A DNA stretch of 64,000 nucleotides from Streptomyces odontomachi. Its GTDB lineage: Bacteria > Actinomycetota > Actinomycetes > Streptomycetales > Streptomycetaceae. A program made the translations under genes and the position numbers. A model generated the notes under the pieces. The model did no database searches. It was not told where the DNA came from and worked only from the letters and a program-made list of their open reading frames with translations. Below are positions 9,130 through 17,349 of this stretch, piece by piece. The stretch's first letter is position 1. Every line of letters starts with the position of its first letter. The stretch spans positions 1 to 64,000 of the forward strand of contig NZ_JAMJWG010000023.1 in assembly GCF_024435355.1 (NCBI RefSeq). Direction: 5' to 3'.

Positions 9130-9187
9130 GCGGCGGGCGGCGGGCTCCCCAGGGAGGGTGCTCCCCGGGGAGGCCGCCGCCCGCCGC
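9130..9187 (-). terminator. Long hairpin downstream of 9204-11060 gene
   Basis: A 21-bp stem with a single mismatch (9130-9150 pairs with 9167-9187) and a 16-nt loop, just after the stop codon of the 618-aa membrane protein. The U-tract is poor, as usual in Streptomyces. The remaining part of 8804-9203 shows nothing I can name. Confidence 0.7.
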
Positions 9188-9203
9188 CTCTGGTGAAGGA
9201 CGG

Positions 9204-11060
9204 TTACGCGCTTCCGCTGCCGCCGGAGCCGCCCGTGCCGTAGGTCTGCACGACGTAGGCGCACTCCGTGTAGGTGTAGCCGGGTTCGAGCTTGGCGGTG
9301 TCGGTGCCGTTGCTCGACGTGCCTTCGGCGGTCTTGTGGAGGAAGTACGTGGTGCCCACGGGCAGGTAGATCGTCTTGGACGGGTAGTGCGTGCCGCTGT
9401 CCTTGCAGGCGGACAGGGCGGCCAGGCTCTCGCTGCCGTAGGTGGAGCAGCTGCCGCACGCACCGAGCGTGAAGCTGCCGGTGACCGGGCCGGTGTAGAG
9501 GATCTCGATCTCGTCGGGGCTGTCATTGCTGACGGTGACGGCGATGCTGCCGCCGGAGCCGGCACGGGGCAGGTGCTTGCCCGCCGCGGGGACGTCCTGG
9601 GCGATCTCCGCGGCGATCGCGATCCGCTTGGCGCTGGCCCGGTTCTTGTCGTGTTTGTACTGGTCCATGAAGTCGTTCATGGTGGACAGGGCGCTGTCGA
9701 AGTCGCCGTCCCGGTACTGGTCGACTCCGCAGGCGTAGGTGCCGGACTGCACCTTCTGGTCGGCCCGGTCGGCGTCCTTGGAGAGCGCGTCGGCCACTCC
9801 GGCCTTGTCGCCGGGGAGTTGCGAAGCCTGGCTGCTCAGGGTGCGCAGCCGGTCGTTGGCGGCGCAGGGCTCGTCGCCCTTGAGGTCCTTGGCGACCGAG
9901 TCGATGGCCGCGCTGACGGCCGGCTCGACCTTCGCGGCCTGCGGGGACTTCGGGAACGTGGTCAGGAGTTCGGCGAGGTTGCCGCCCTCGGTGTCGGACT
10001 GCTTGTCGTAGCCGAGGTCGTCGAGGCCGCACTCGTAGAGGGAGGTGGCGAGCCGGTCGTCGGGCCAGGTGGTGAGGGAGCCGAGGCGCTGCTTGTCGAT
10101 GCTGTCGGGCACGGTGCGCAGGTACTTCAGGGGCGCCACCGCGTCGCAGTACTTCTTCTGGGCGTAGGGCGTGGCGACCGTCGTGTAGTACGCCTTCAGG
10201 CTGTCCGGTACGCGGTGGCCGGCGCGTGAGTCGGCGTGGTGGGCGTCGAGATCGTGGTAGGTCGCCAGGGCTTTGCGGTACCGGGACTCGGATGTGCTGA
10301 ATGGCTCATTCTTTGCTGCCTGGACGAGCCGATCGGCCGTGTCGAGGCGGTCTTCGAGGGCTTGTTCGATGGCTTCGTCCCGGGCGTTGCCGTACAGGAC
10401 GGCTCCCGAGGCGGGCACGGCGAGCAGGACGATGCCGAGCACCAGGGCGAGCGGTGCCTGTGGCGGCCAGGACAGCGGGCTGCGCAGCCCGCGGAACGCG
10501 CCGTGCGCGGCGGCGAGCGCCAGGAAGGCGAGGTACAGCGAGAGGGTGCCGGTGGAGACGCCGTCCGGATCGGCGGGCAGCGCGGCGAGCAGCAGGAGTG
10601 CCGTCGCGATCCAGCAGACGACCATGGCGAGCCAGCGCCGGACGAGGGCGTATCCGATACCGAGGCCACTGAGGTTGAGCACCGCTACGGCGATGGCCCG
10701 CAGCGGGTTCGCCGGACCCGGTGGCGGCGCGGCTGGGGCCAGGACCGCCCCGGAGGGCGTGACGAAGGGGCCGAGCGGGGTCGACGGCGGTGGTGCCGAC
10801 CCGGACGGTGCGGAGAACCCCGGGGGCGTGCCGTACTGCGGGGGCGCTGCCGGTGACTCGGGGGACGGGGGCGACTGGGGTGATGCGTAGGGCCGGGATC
10901 CGTGGGGCTGGGATCCGTAGGGCTGGGATCCGTAGGGCTGCGGTGCGGGTGGCTGGTCGGGTGCCGGAGCGGACGAGGGCGGGGTCGCCGGCGGATGTGC
11001 GGGCGGGGGTGGCGTGCCCTCTGTGCCCTGTCGGTCCTGCTGCGGCTGGTCCCAGGCCAT
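9204..11060 (-). CDS. Large membrane protein with Pro-rich N-terminus and TPR-like extracytoplasmic part
   Basis: 618 aa. Residues 1-115 are Pro/Gln/Ser-rich with three near-identical QPYGS repeats (15-bp DNA repeats at about 10893-10940). Four hydrophobic segments follow (about 125-245), then a roughly 370-residue region of short helices with spaced Cys, TPR-like in pattern, and a C-terminal strand-rich domain with GACGSCSTYGS, a further Cys in LSACKDS and a Gly/Ser-rich tail. I do not recognise the family. It is transcribed toward the T4SS-like genes but is separated from them by a strong hairpin, so it may be its own transcript. ATG 11060 has a GGGGGAGA site. Function unknown; surface or channel accessory role is an inference from position. 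Confidence 0.75.
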   Translation of the reverse strand: MAWDQPQQDRQGTEGTPPPPAHPPATPPSSAPAPDQPPAPQPYGSQPYGSQPHGSRPYASPQSPPSPESPAAPPQYGTPPGFSAPSGSAPPPSTPLGPFVTPSGAVLAPAAPPPGPANPLRAIAVAVLNLSGLGIGYALVRRWLAMVVCWIATALLLLAALPADPDGVSTGTLSLYLAFLALAAAHGAFRGLRSPLSWPPQAPLALVLGIVLLAVPASGAVLYGNARDEAIEQALEDRLDTADRLVQAAKNEPFSTSESRYRKALATYHDLDAHHADSRAGHRVPDSLKAYYTTVATPYAQKKYCDAVAPLKYLRTVPDSIDKQRLGSLTTWPDDRLATSLYECGLDDLGYDKQSDTEGGNLAELLTTFPKSPQAAKVEPAVSAAIDSVAKDLKGDEPCAANDRLRTLSSQASQLPGDKAGVADALSKDADRADQKVQSGTYACGVDQYRDGDFDSALSTMNDFMDQYKHDKNRASAKRIAIAAEIAQDVPAAGKHLPRAGSGGSIAVTVSNDSPDEIEILYTGPVTGSFTLGACGSCSTYGSESLAALSACKDSGTHYPSKTIYLPVGTTYFLHKTAEGTSSNGTDTAKLEPGYTYTECAYVVQTYGTGGSGGSGSA

Positions 11061-11456
11061 CGCGTCTCCCCCCGCTCGCGGACGACGCGCGAGGCGCGCG
11101 TCCCCCCCTGCACTGTGCCCCGCCGTGGAAACCCACGGCTGACCTGCCCGGTACGCGCGGGCTCACAGTATTTTGACAGGATTATTTTATCCGGATGTGT
11201 CGGTGCTCCGGATCCGTTTTCTCTGGCGAATCGGCCGGTTCGGCACGGTGACGTCGACGGGACAGGGGTACCAGGAGCCGGGCGGGACCCGTCCCGAGGA
11301 TCCGGCCGGCCGCCGTGGTGTCGCACCGGCCTCTTTCGTTCCATCGCGGCCGCCAACACCCCCTGCGGAGCGCCGCCTTGCTGCCCGTCGAACCGTTCCG
11401 GGCCGGTCCGCGGGGAGTAGGGTCGGGCCGAATGACCGGCTTGAGGGAGGGGTCCC
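11061..11456. promoter_or_regulatory. Divergent intergenic region with AT-rich core
   Basis: 396 bp between divergently transcribed genes. It is GC-rich except for an A/T-rich core at 11168-11190 (gtattttgacaggattattt), containing TTGACA at 11173-11178 but no convincing partner -10. Just downstream an 8-bp perfect palindrome atccggat (about 11189-11196) and further tccgga half-sites lie close together and could bind a regulator. No gene seen. Confidence 0.35.
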
Positions 11457-12059
11457 ATGACGACGTCCGAACCGGTGGTCGACGCGCGGCGCATGGCGCT
11501 GCTCGTGATGGATTACCAGGTGTCCCTCGTGCCCATGCTGCCCGCGGCGGTCGGAGCCGAGGACCTGGTGCGGCGGGTGGCGGACGCGATCGGGACGGTG
11601 CGCCGGGCGGGCGGCGCCGTGGCCTACGTGCGCACGGGGCTCGTCGCGGCGGAGCGCGCGGCGGTCCCGGCCGAGAACGCGCACGTCAGGGCGTTCATCG
11701 AGCAGACGGGACCGGCCATGGACGCCGACGGCCCGGGGACCGTCATCGTCGACGCGCTGGCGCCGCAGGCGGACGACATCGTGGTGCGCAAGATCCGTGT
11801 GGGCGGCTTCTCCACCACCGACCTGCACGACCGGCTCGCCGAACGCGGCGTCACGACCCTGGTGTTGGCGGGCATCGCGACCGGCGGCGTGGTGCTCTCC
11901 ACCGTCCGGGAGGCGGCCGACCGCGACTACCGTCTGCTGGTGCTGTCCGACGGCTGTGCCGACCCGGACCCGCAGGTCCACGAGACCCTCATGGAGAAGG
12001 TCTTCCCGCAGCAGGCGCAGGTGCTTCAGGTCGCGGAGCTGGCCCGGGTACTGGCCTAG
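11457..12059 (+). CDS. Isochorismatase-fold protein lacking the catalytic Cys
   Basis: 200-aa cysteine-hydrolase-fold protein. The fold is clear: ALLVMDYQ with the N-terminal acidic residue, KIRVGGFSTTDLHDRL, and VLAGIATGGVVLSTVREA. In active members the last motif reads like GxxTxxCVxxT; here the Cys position is Val, and the flanking VVLST pattern is typical of a subgroup without the nucleophile. Hydrolase activity is therefore doubtful and it may be a binding or vestigial member. ATG 11457 follows a GGGAGGGG site. Divergent from the 618-aa membrane protein. Confidence 0.8.
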   Translation: MTTSEPVVDARRMALLVMDYQVSLVPMLPAAVGAEDLVRRVADAIGTVRRAGGAVAYVRTGLVAAERAAVPAENAHVRAFIEQTGPAMDADGPGTVIVDALAPQADDIVVRKIRVGGFSTTDLHDRLAERGVTTLVLAGIATGGVVLSTVREAADRDYRLLVLSDGCADPDPQVHETLMEKVFPQQAQVLQVAELARVLA

Positions 12060-12163
12060 CGACAGCGAAACGCCGGACGACGTCGTCATCGGACTACCTC
12101 ATCCCGGACTACCTCGTCCTGGGCCTCCTCATCAGGCCTTCTCGTCAGGATCAGGCCTCCGCA

Positions 12164-12403
12164 TCAGGCTTCGTCGTCGACGCCCGCCACGAAGTGGTCG
12201 AACTCACCTGCCTGGACGCCGAGTACGAAGGCGTCCCACTTGCGGCGCGTGGTGGTGACGATGTTGCCGGGATCGCTTGTCTCGCGGAGGTAGACGTGGT
12301 CGTTCGGGCCGAAGGCGATCTCGATCCACGGACCGGGGCCGGTGGCGTGTTCGGGAGCGGCGCGGATCCAGTCGAGGTCGGCGGGGACGGTGTGTTCGGG
12401 CAT
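12164..12403 (-). CDS. DUF397-domain protein, orphan
   Basis: 79 aa covering one DUF397 domain (WIEIAFGPNDHVYLRETSDP then WDAFVLGVQAGEFDHF). DUF397 proteins are usually encoded next to an XRE/DUF5753 regulator and act as its partner; here no such regulator is adjacent, so it is an orphan. The start at 12403 is set by an AAGGA site 10 nt upstream and by the domain boundary. Confidence in the family is good; the role is unknown. Confidence 0.75.
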   Translation of the reverse strand: MPEHTVPADLDWIRAAPEHATGPGPWIEIAFGPNDHVYLRETSDPGNIVTTTRRKWDAFVLGVQAGEFDHFVAGVDDEA

Positions 12404-12646
12404 GGCGCCTGGGTTCCTTGAAGAGTCGGGGAGACGGGCCGTGTGGGGGGCGGCGGCCGGGGCACATGCCTGGCTCTCCACTGCGATTCTCCGGATGTGA
12501 TCGGAAACTTTCGGGGATTTCTGTATTCACCGTATCGCTGACCGGATTGGGGTCCTGGCGATGCTCGGAGCCCCTTTACCGGAGGTTGGCGCCAGAGTTA
12601 TCCACAGGCTGTGGGATGTGGACCCCCGCGGCGGGCGCGGCCCGCT

Positions 12647-12652
12647 TACACT
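12647..12652 (+). promoter_or_regulatory. Candidate -10 (TACACT) for the cell wall hydrolase gene
   Basis: TACACT, 39 bp upstream of the GTG at 12692. Just upstream, 12598-12606 reads TTATCCACA, inside the 13-bp palindrome ccacaggctgtgg (12602-12614). No clear -35. Confidence 0.35.
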
Positions 12653-12691
12653 GGCTCGGACGGATTACGGTGGGCCGATGGGGGGTTGACG

Positions 12692-13681
12692 GTGCGTAAG
12701 GCATGGCTGGTCGCGGGGCTGGCCGGGGGCGGAAGTCTGTCGTTCCTCGCGCTGCTCGTCGTCGGTACCTACATGGCGGCGGGAAACCTGGGAACGGGGT
12801 CGGCTGGCTCGGTCGATCTGGCGGAGGGGACCGTTCCGGCCGCGTACCAGAGCATCGTGCAGGACTGGGGGAATCTCTGCTCGGCCCTCAATCCCGCCCT
12901 GCTGGCAGCACAGCTGTACCAGGAGAGCGGCTTCAATCCGAACGCGCACAGCCCGGCGGACGCCCAGGGCATTGCCCAGTTCATACCCGGCACCTGGGCC
13001 ACCCACGGCCTGGACGGCAACGGCGACGGCAAGCGCGACGTCTACGACCCCGCCGACGCCATCCCGTCCGCCGCCACCTATGACTGCAAGCTCGCCTCCT
13101 ACGTCAAGAAGGCCGCCGGCAACCAGACGGACAACATGCTCGCCGCGTACAACGCGGGCGCCTACGCCGTGATCAAGTACAACGGCATCCCGCCGTACCG
13201 CGAGACGCAGAACTACGTGAAGACGATCAGGTCCCTGGAGAAGAGCTTCGCCAAGCCCGCCGGCCGGGTCGACCCCTCGCAGCAGGCAGCGGGAGCCATC
13301 TACTTCGCCCAGAAGAAGCTCGGCACCCCCTACCTCTGGGGTGGCAACGGCACACCGGAGCAGGGCGGCCGCTTCGACTGCTCCGGACTGACCAAGGCGG
13401 CTTACGAATCCGTCGGCATCACCCTGCCCCGCGTGGCCAACGACCAGTACAACGCGGGACCGCACCCGCAGCGCAGCGAGCTGCTCCCCGGCGACCTGGT
13501 CTTCTTCTCCGACGACCCGACCAATTCCCGTGCCATCCGGCATGTGGGCATTTATGTCGGCGGCGGCTACATGATCGACGCGCCGCGATCGAACACGGTG
13601 ATCAGGTTCGACCCGATAGACACCCCGGACTATTTCGGGGCCACTCGGGTCACCCGGGACGGGGCGCAGGCCGTGTCGTAG
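12692..13681 (+). CDS. Bifunctional cell wall hydrolase (lytic transglycosylase + NlpC/P60), CwlT-like
   Basis: 329 aa. N-terminal membrane anchor (AWLVAGLAGGGSLSFLALLVVGTYM), then a lysozyme-like SLT domain at about residues 45-180 with the catalytic-Glu motif LLAAQLYQESGFNPNAHSP and the AQGIAQFIPGTW and MLAAYNAGAYAV signatures, then an NlpC/P60 peptidase at about 200-320 with catalytic Cys in GGRFDCSGLTKAAY and His in IRHVGIYVGGG. This two-domain order is that of CwlT/TcpG, the wall hydrolase of Gram-positive conjugative T4SSs, which fits the T4SS-like genes upstream although this gene is on the other strand. GTG 12692 is the first start in frame that gives a clean membrane anchor. Confidence 0.88.
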   Translation: MRKAWLVAGLAGGGSLSFLALLVVGTYMAAGNLGTGSAGSVDLAEGTVPAAYQSIVQDWGNLCSALNPALLAAQLYQESGFNPNAHSPADAQGIAQFIPGTWATHGLDGNGDGKRDVYDPADAIPSAATYDCKLASYVKKAAGNQTDNMLAAYNAGAYAVIKYNGIPPYRETQNYVKTIRSLEKSFAKPAGRVDPSQQAAGAIYFAQKKLGTPYLWGGNGTPEQGGRFDCSGLTKAAYESVGITLPRVANDQYNAGPHPQRSELLPGDLVFFSDDPTNSRAIRHVGIYVGGGYMIDAPRSNTVIRFDPIDTPDYFGATRVTRDGAQAVS

Positions 13682-14040
13682 GGGCGCGGCGTGGCTGCCC
13701 CTCGGTAAACAGCCGCGTGGAAACCGGCACTCTCTGTGAAACCTGGCCCTGAGCTGCGGCGATTGAGTCTCTCTTCGATAACGTCTGCGTCGTCATTCGA
13801 TAGAGAGCGGAACGTGTGGAAAGTGTCTGTGCGTTCCTCGGAGGGTCGGCGCGGCGGGCCCGGGCACTGCCCGGGCGCCGAGTGACGGGGGCTCCGGCCG
13901 AACGGGGTTGTGATCACGGGGGTGATAGACGGGGGCGCACAACGACGTGCGTCCTCGAGGCGAAGTGAGAGCGTCCTTGAGCAGGGACGTGGCGAACGAT
14001 CCCTGACCAGGGTCGAGAAGGACGAAGGGGCCACTGTGTG
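13682..14040. other. Intergenic with one inverted repeat
   Basis: 359 bp without a gene. An imperfect hairpin (ctctcttcgat at 13769-13779 against attcgatagagag at 13795-13807) could be a terminator for the hydrolase or an operator for the PAP2 gene. A GAAGGGG-type ribosome site precedes ATG 14041. Confidence 0.4.
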
Positions 14041-14868
14041 ATGGCTGGACTCGAAACCTCCGGGTCGAACCCCGACGTCAGCATGCTCTACGACATCAAC
14101 GGACTGGCGCACGACGCACCCGGCTGGCTGGACCGCACCGTCACCTTCCTCGGTGAGTACGGGCTGCCACTCGGCATGGTGATCCTGATCGGGGCCTGTT
14201 GGTGGACGGAGCGCAGGCGGGCCGAGTCGCTCGACGAGGCCGCGACCTCCGTGGCCACCGTCGTCTGGGCACCGCTCGCGGCCGTCCTCGCCGTCCTGGT
14301 GAACACACCGATCCGTGGCTTCGTTCAGCGGCCACGGCCGTTCGCCGACCACGAAGGGCTCGACGTGCTGCTGCACGGCCAGCACGGGTACTCCTTCGTC
14401 AGCGATCGGGCGACGCTGGCCATGGCCGTCGCCGCCGGGCTCTTCGTCGCCAGCCGCCGATTCGGGCTCATAGGCATCGCGATGGCCCTCGCTGAGGGCT
14501 TCTGCCAGGTCTTCCTGGGCGTGCACTACCCGACCGACGTCATCGGCGGCTTCGCCCTGGGAACGGCGGTGGCGCTGCTGCTGTCACCACTGGCGACCAT
14601 GACACTGACCCCGCTGATGAAGGTCCTGGGCGGCTTCGAGCGGGCCGGCCTGCTGGTACGCCCCCGACACCTGACCGCGTCGCACAGCGGGCGAGGCCTC
14701 CGCCTCCAGGAAGGTGCCGGGCAAGCCGGGCGGGCTGCCGGGCGGTCGGACACCGGTGCGCCCGGGCCGGCGTGCGGCGCGGACGCATCCGAGACGGTGC
14801 AGAAGCCGGCGGCTCCCGGCGCGCCCCGCGACCCGCAGGGCCCACAGGAACCCGACCTCGCCGCGTAG
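14041..14868 (+). CDS. PAP2-superfamily phosphatase
   Basis: 275-aa membrane phosphatase of the PAP2 (phosphatidic acid phosphatase type 2) superfamily, six membrane segments. Motif C1 is RGFVQRPRP (about residues 90-98), C2 region is GYSFVSDRATLAMA (about 117-130), C3 is CQVFLGVHYPTDV (about 153-166). The C3 His and Asp are intact, but the C2 His that usually follows Ser-Asp/Gly is Arg here, which could lower activity. A hydrophilic Ala/Pro/Gly-rich tail follows the last helix. After the TAG at 14866-14868 the same frame stays open to 15213 through a repeat tract. The start is ATG 14041; GTG 14038 directly precedes it. Confidence 0.8.
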   Translation: MAGLETSGSNPDVSMLYDINGLAHDAPGWLDRTVTFLGEYGLPLGMVILIGACWWTERRRAESLDEAATSVATVVWAPLAAVLAVLVNTPIRGFVQRPRPFADHEGLDVLLHGQHGYSFVSDRATLAMAVAAGLFVASRRFGLIGIAMALAEGFCQVFLGVHYPTDVIGGFALGTAVALLLSPLATMTLTPLMKVLGGFERAGLLVRPRHLTASHSGRGLRLQEGAGQAGRAAGRSDTGAPGPACGADASETVQKPAAPGAPRDPQGPQEPDLAA

Positions 14869-14879
14869 CCGACCCGCGC

Positions 14880-15204
14880 GACGCCGGCCCGGCTGCGCAT
14901 GACGCCGGTCCGGCTGCACGCGACGACGCCGGCCCGACTGCGCGCGACGCCGGTCAGGCTGCGCATGACGCCGGCCCGACTGCACACGACGACGCCGGCC
15001 CGGCTGCACACGATGCCGGCCCGAGTGCGCGCGACGCCAGACGCCAGCCCGGCTGCACACGACTCCGGCTCGAGTGCGCATGACGCCGGCCCGGCTGCAC
15101 ACGATGCCGGCCCGAGTGCGCGCGACGCCGGCCCGACTGCGCGTGGCACCGGCCCGGCTGCGCGCGACTCCGGCCCGAGTGCGCATGACGCCGGTCCGGC
15201 GACC
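14880..15204. repeat. 21-bp minisatellite, about 15 degenerate copies
   Basis: Tandem array with a unit close to gacgccggcccggctgcgca plus one base. The unit is 21 bp (7 codons), with occasional 3-bp expansions and one disruption near 15036. Read on the plus strand it gives a heptapeptide of the type Asp-Ala-Gly-Pro-Ala-Ala-His/Arg; on the minus strand, Arg-Ala-Gly-Val repeats. The array sits between the PAP2 gene and the convergent flavin oxidase; the rest of 14869-15336 holds no gene I support. Confidence 0.85.
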
Positions 15205-15336
15205 TCGGTGTAGGCCCGGCCGCCTCGGTGCAGGCCCGGCGGTCGGCGACGCAGGCCCGCCGTTCCGGGTGCGGGGCACCTCAGGACGGGCGTCCCGGGC
15301 GCGGGCTCCAGGCCGGTCCCGGGTTCGGGCCCCGGG

Positions 15337-16908
15337 CTACAAGTCCTGGGGATAGGTGAAGAAGCCCGCAGGGTCATAACTCTTCTTGATCTTGGCGAGG
15401 CGGGACGCGGCCTCGCCGTAATAGGCAGAGCGCCAGTCCTTGAGGGTGGGGTCCGTGTAGTTCTGGTACGCGGCGCCGGAGGCGTAGGGGCGCATGGCGC
15501 GGTGGGCGCCGTCCAGCCAGGCCTGGGCGGAACTTCCGGAGGTGCCCGCCGGCCAGGACACGAGGTACTGCGCGAGCATCCGCGAGCGGCGGTGCACGAA
15601 GGCCGTCGCGGAGGGATCGACGCGGTTGACGGCGCCGCCGAGCGCGGTCAGGGCGACGCTGCCCGAGCCGGCCGACACCGACTGGAGCCGGGACAGCAGC
15701 GTCTGGATGCCCGCGTCGGACAGGGAGCGGTCGAAGAAGTCGGAGCGCGCCGCGTAGGTCTCCCGGCCGAGCGCGCCCTCGGGGGCCCGGCCGGGCGTCG
15801 GTCCCGGCAGGTGGCACTGGGCGTCGGAGTACGTGGCGCAGTTCGCGTACACCTCCATGGACGCCAGGTACGAGCGGCGCCGCAGCGAGACGCTCCGCGC
15901 GGAGGAACCTACCCGGTCCGCCAGGCGGTCCACGGCGTTCTGCAACCCGCCGTAACTGCCCAGGGAGAACGCGGAGACCGACACGCTGGGGACGCCGCCC
16001 GCCGCCTTGTCGAGGTGCGCCGCCGACCAGATCTCGTCGGGCTGGTCGGGGCCCCACTCCTGCCAGGCGCTCAGGACGTGCGAGGCCAGGCTCCACGGCC
16101 ACGTCATGTAGGCGGCGACGCCCTGCGGCGCCGGATGGGTACGGAACCGCAGCTCGGTGACGACGCCGAAGTGGCCGTTGCCCGCGCCGCGCAGCGCCCA
16201 GAAGAGATCGTCGTGTTCGGATGCGTTCGCGGTGAGCTGTGTGCCGTCGGCCGTGACCAGGGTGGCCTGGGTGAGGCTGTCGCAGGTCAGGCCGTAGGCG
16301 CGGGAGACCACGCCGTGGCCGCCGCCGAGGGTGAGCCCGGAGACGCCGACCGTGGGGCAGGAACCCGCGGGTATCGTCACGCCCTTCGCGGCCAACGCAC
16401 GGTAGACGTCGATGAGTTTCGCGCCGGCTCCCACCACCGCCTCGGAGCCGCTCGCGCGCACGCCCGCCATCTTCGAGACGTCGATGATGAGCCGGTCGTC
16501 TCCGGAGGACCAACCGGCATAGGAGTGACCGCCGTTGCGGATGGCGACCCTGACCTTGCGGGCCCGGGCGTAGGAAAGGGCGGTGCGGATGTCGTCGGCG
16601 TGTGCGACGTAGGCGACGGCGCTGGGTTTCAGGGCGTCGAAGCGGGTGTTGTACAGCTGGCTGGCCGTCCGCCAGTTGCTGTCGCCGGGGCGCAGCAGGC
16701 TGCCGTCCAGGTCGGAGGCGAGCGCCTTCAGATCGGCCGGCGCGGCGGCCTGGCTGCTGGAGCCGGTGGCGTGCTGCCCGGAACCGGCGCCGCTGCTGCC
16801 CGGTTTGTCGTCCGCCGAGGTGCCGGACCCGGCGTCGGAGCCGGTGCATCCGGTGGTCGCCGCGGCGAGCCCCAGGGCTCCCGCGCCGATGAACGTGCGC
16901 CGTTGCAT
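15337..16908 (-). CDS. Exported FAD-dependent oxidase (BBE family), Tat lipoprotein
   Basis: 523 aa. The N-terminus MQRRTFIGAGALGLAAATTGC has a twin-arginine Tat signal and a lipobox Cys, so it is probably an exported lipoprotein. PCMH-type FAD domain: IRNGGHSYAGWSSGDDRLII carries the His that binds FAD 8-alpha covalently, and GSCPTVGVSGLTLGGGHG carries a Cys where bicovalent oxidases form the 6-S-cysteinyl bond. The C-terminal BBE motif is YQNYTDPTLKDWRSAYYGEA ending in DPAGFF. Family members oxidise sugars or secondary metabolites; the substrate cannot be read. Convergent with the PAP2 gene across the minisatellite. Confidence 0.88.
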   Translation of the reverse strand: MQRRTFIGAGALGLAAATTGCTGSDAGSGTSADDKPGSSGAGSGQHATGSSSQAAAPADLKALASDLDGSLLRPGDSNWRTASQLYNTRFDALKPSAVAYVAHADDIRTALSYARARKVRVAIRNGGHSYAGWSSGDDRLIIDVSKMAGVRASGSEAVVGAGAKLIDVYRALAAKGVTIPAGSCPTVGVSGLTLGGGHGVVSRAYGLTCDSLTQATLVTADGTQLTANASEHDDLFWALRGAGNGHFGVVTELRFRTHPAPQGVAAYMTWPWSLASHVLSAWQEWGPDQPDEIWSAAHLDKAAGGVPSVSVSAFSLGSYGGLQNAVDRLADRVGSSARSVSLRRRSYLASMEVYANCATYSDAQCHLPGPTPGRAPEGALGRETYAARSDFFDRSLSDAGIQTLLSRLQSVSAGSGSVALTALGGAVNRVDPSATAFVHRRSRMLAQYLVSWPAGTSGSSAQAWLDGAHRAMRPYASGAAYQNYTDPTLKDWRSAYYGEAASRLAKIKKSYDPAGFFTYPQDL

Positions 16909-17036
16909 GGTGCCGTTGCCTCCCTCGTTGCCGCCTCAACGACTTCCGACCGCCTCAGGAGCCTGCCCGAGACCTGTCGCCCGTCGGTCGATCTTCTCGG
17001 AGAACGAGACGGGGGACCAGGGGGGTGGGTTCCGTC

Positions 17037-17234
17037 TCAGGGGGTGCCGGAAGCGGTGGCCGTGGCGCTCGCCGCGTGGTCCTGGGCGTCCGTGCGGGCC
17101 AAGCTGCGCGCCCTGCGGGCCGGGCCGCGCCAACCGCAGTCGCACCGTGCGAAGCAGAAGCGCCCCTGCTCGGTGGTGATCGTCCGGTGTTCGCGGGGCG
17201 CCCTGGCCGGTGTCGCGTCCTGGTCGTGGGCCAC
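17037..17234 (-). CDS. Small Cys/Arg-rich hypothetical protein
   Basis: About 65 aa (GTG 17234; GTG 17279 is also possible). The core ITTEQGRFCFARCDCGWRG followed by PARRARSLARTDAQDH has a CxC-x-W pattern that I recall from small conserved Streptomyces proteins. It overlaps nothing and lies in the otherwise empty 16909-17349 stretch. No clear ribosome site. It may bind a metal through the clustered Cys, but this is a guess. The flanking bases 16909-17036 and 17235-17349 show no other gene. Confidence 0.45.
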   Translation of the reverse strand: MAHDQDATPARAPREHRTITTEQGRFCFARCDCGWRGPARRARSLARTDAQDHAASATATASGTP

Positions 17235-17349
17235 GGGCGCGACGGTACTCGGCGTGGGTGAACAGCAGGTGCGTGACACGTGCGCGTACCGGTCGTTAAC
17301 CGGACAAGCGGGAGGCCACCGGCGGACGGGTACTAGGGGTTGGCAGGCG

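Noticed and set aside
705..11060. Reading the T4SS-like locus as an integrated conjugative element
   Set aside because: No integrase, relaxase, tRNA or att repeats seen, and GC is host-like.
12060..12163. Short repeats ggactacctc and catcaggc after the isochorismatase-like gene
   Set aside because: Only two to three short copies; no clear structure or function.
12598..12606. TTATCCACA, a perfect DnaA-box sequence
   Set aside because: Single copy in a promoter region; no cluster of boxes and no origin genes nearby. Part of a short palindrome instead.
14880..15204. CRISPR array
   Set aside because: Units are contiguous 21-mers without unique spacers.
14526..15377. Minus-strand frame with Arg-Ala-Gly-Val heptads through the minisatellite
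   Set aside because: No ribosome site or recognisable domain; a periodic repeat with a unit divisible by three keeps frames open on both strands.
15502..17349. Plus-strand frame opposite the flavin oxidase, open into the lipoprotein gene
   Set aside because: It is antisense to a clear oxidase; the true lipoprotein starts at 17350 with a signal peptide.
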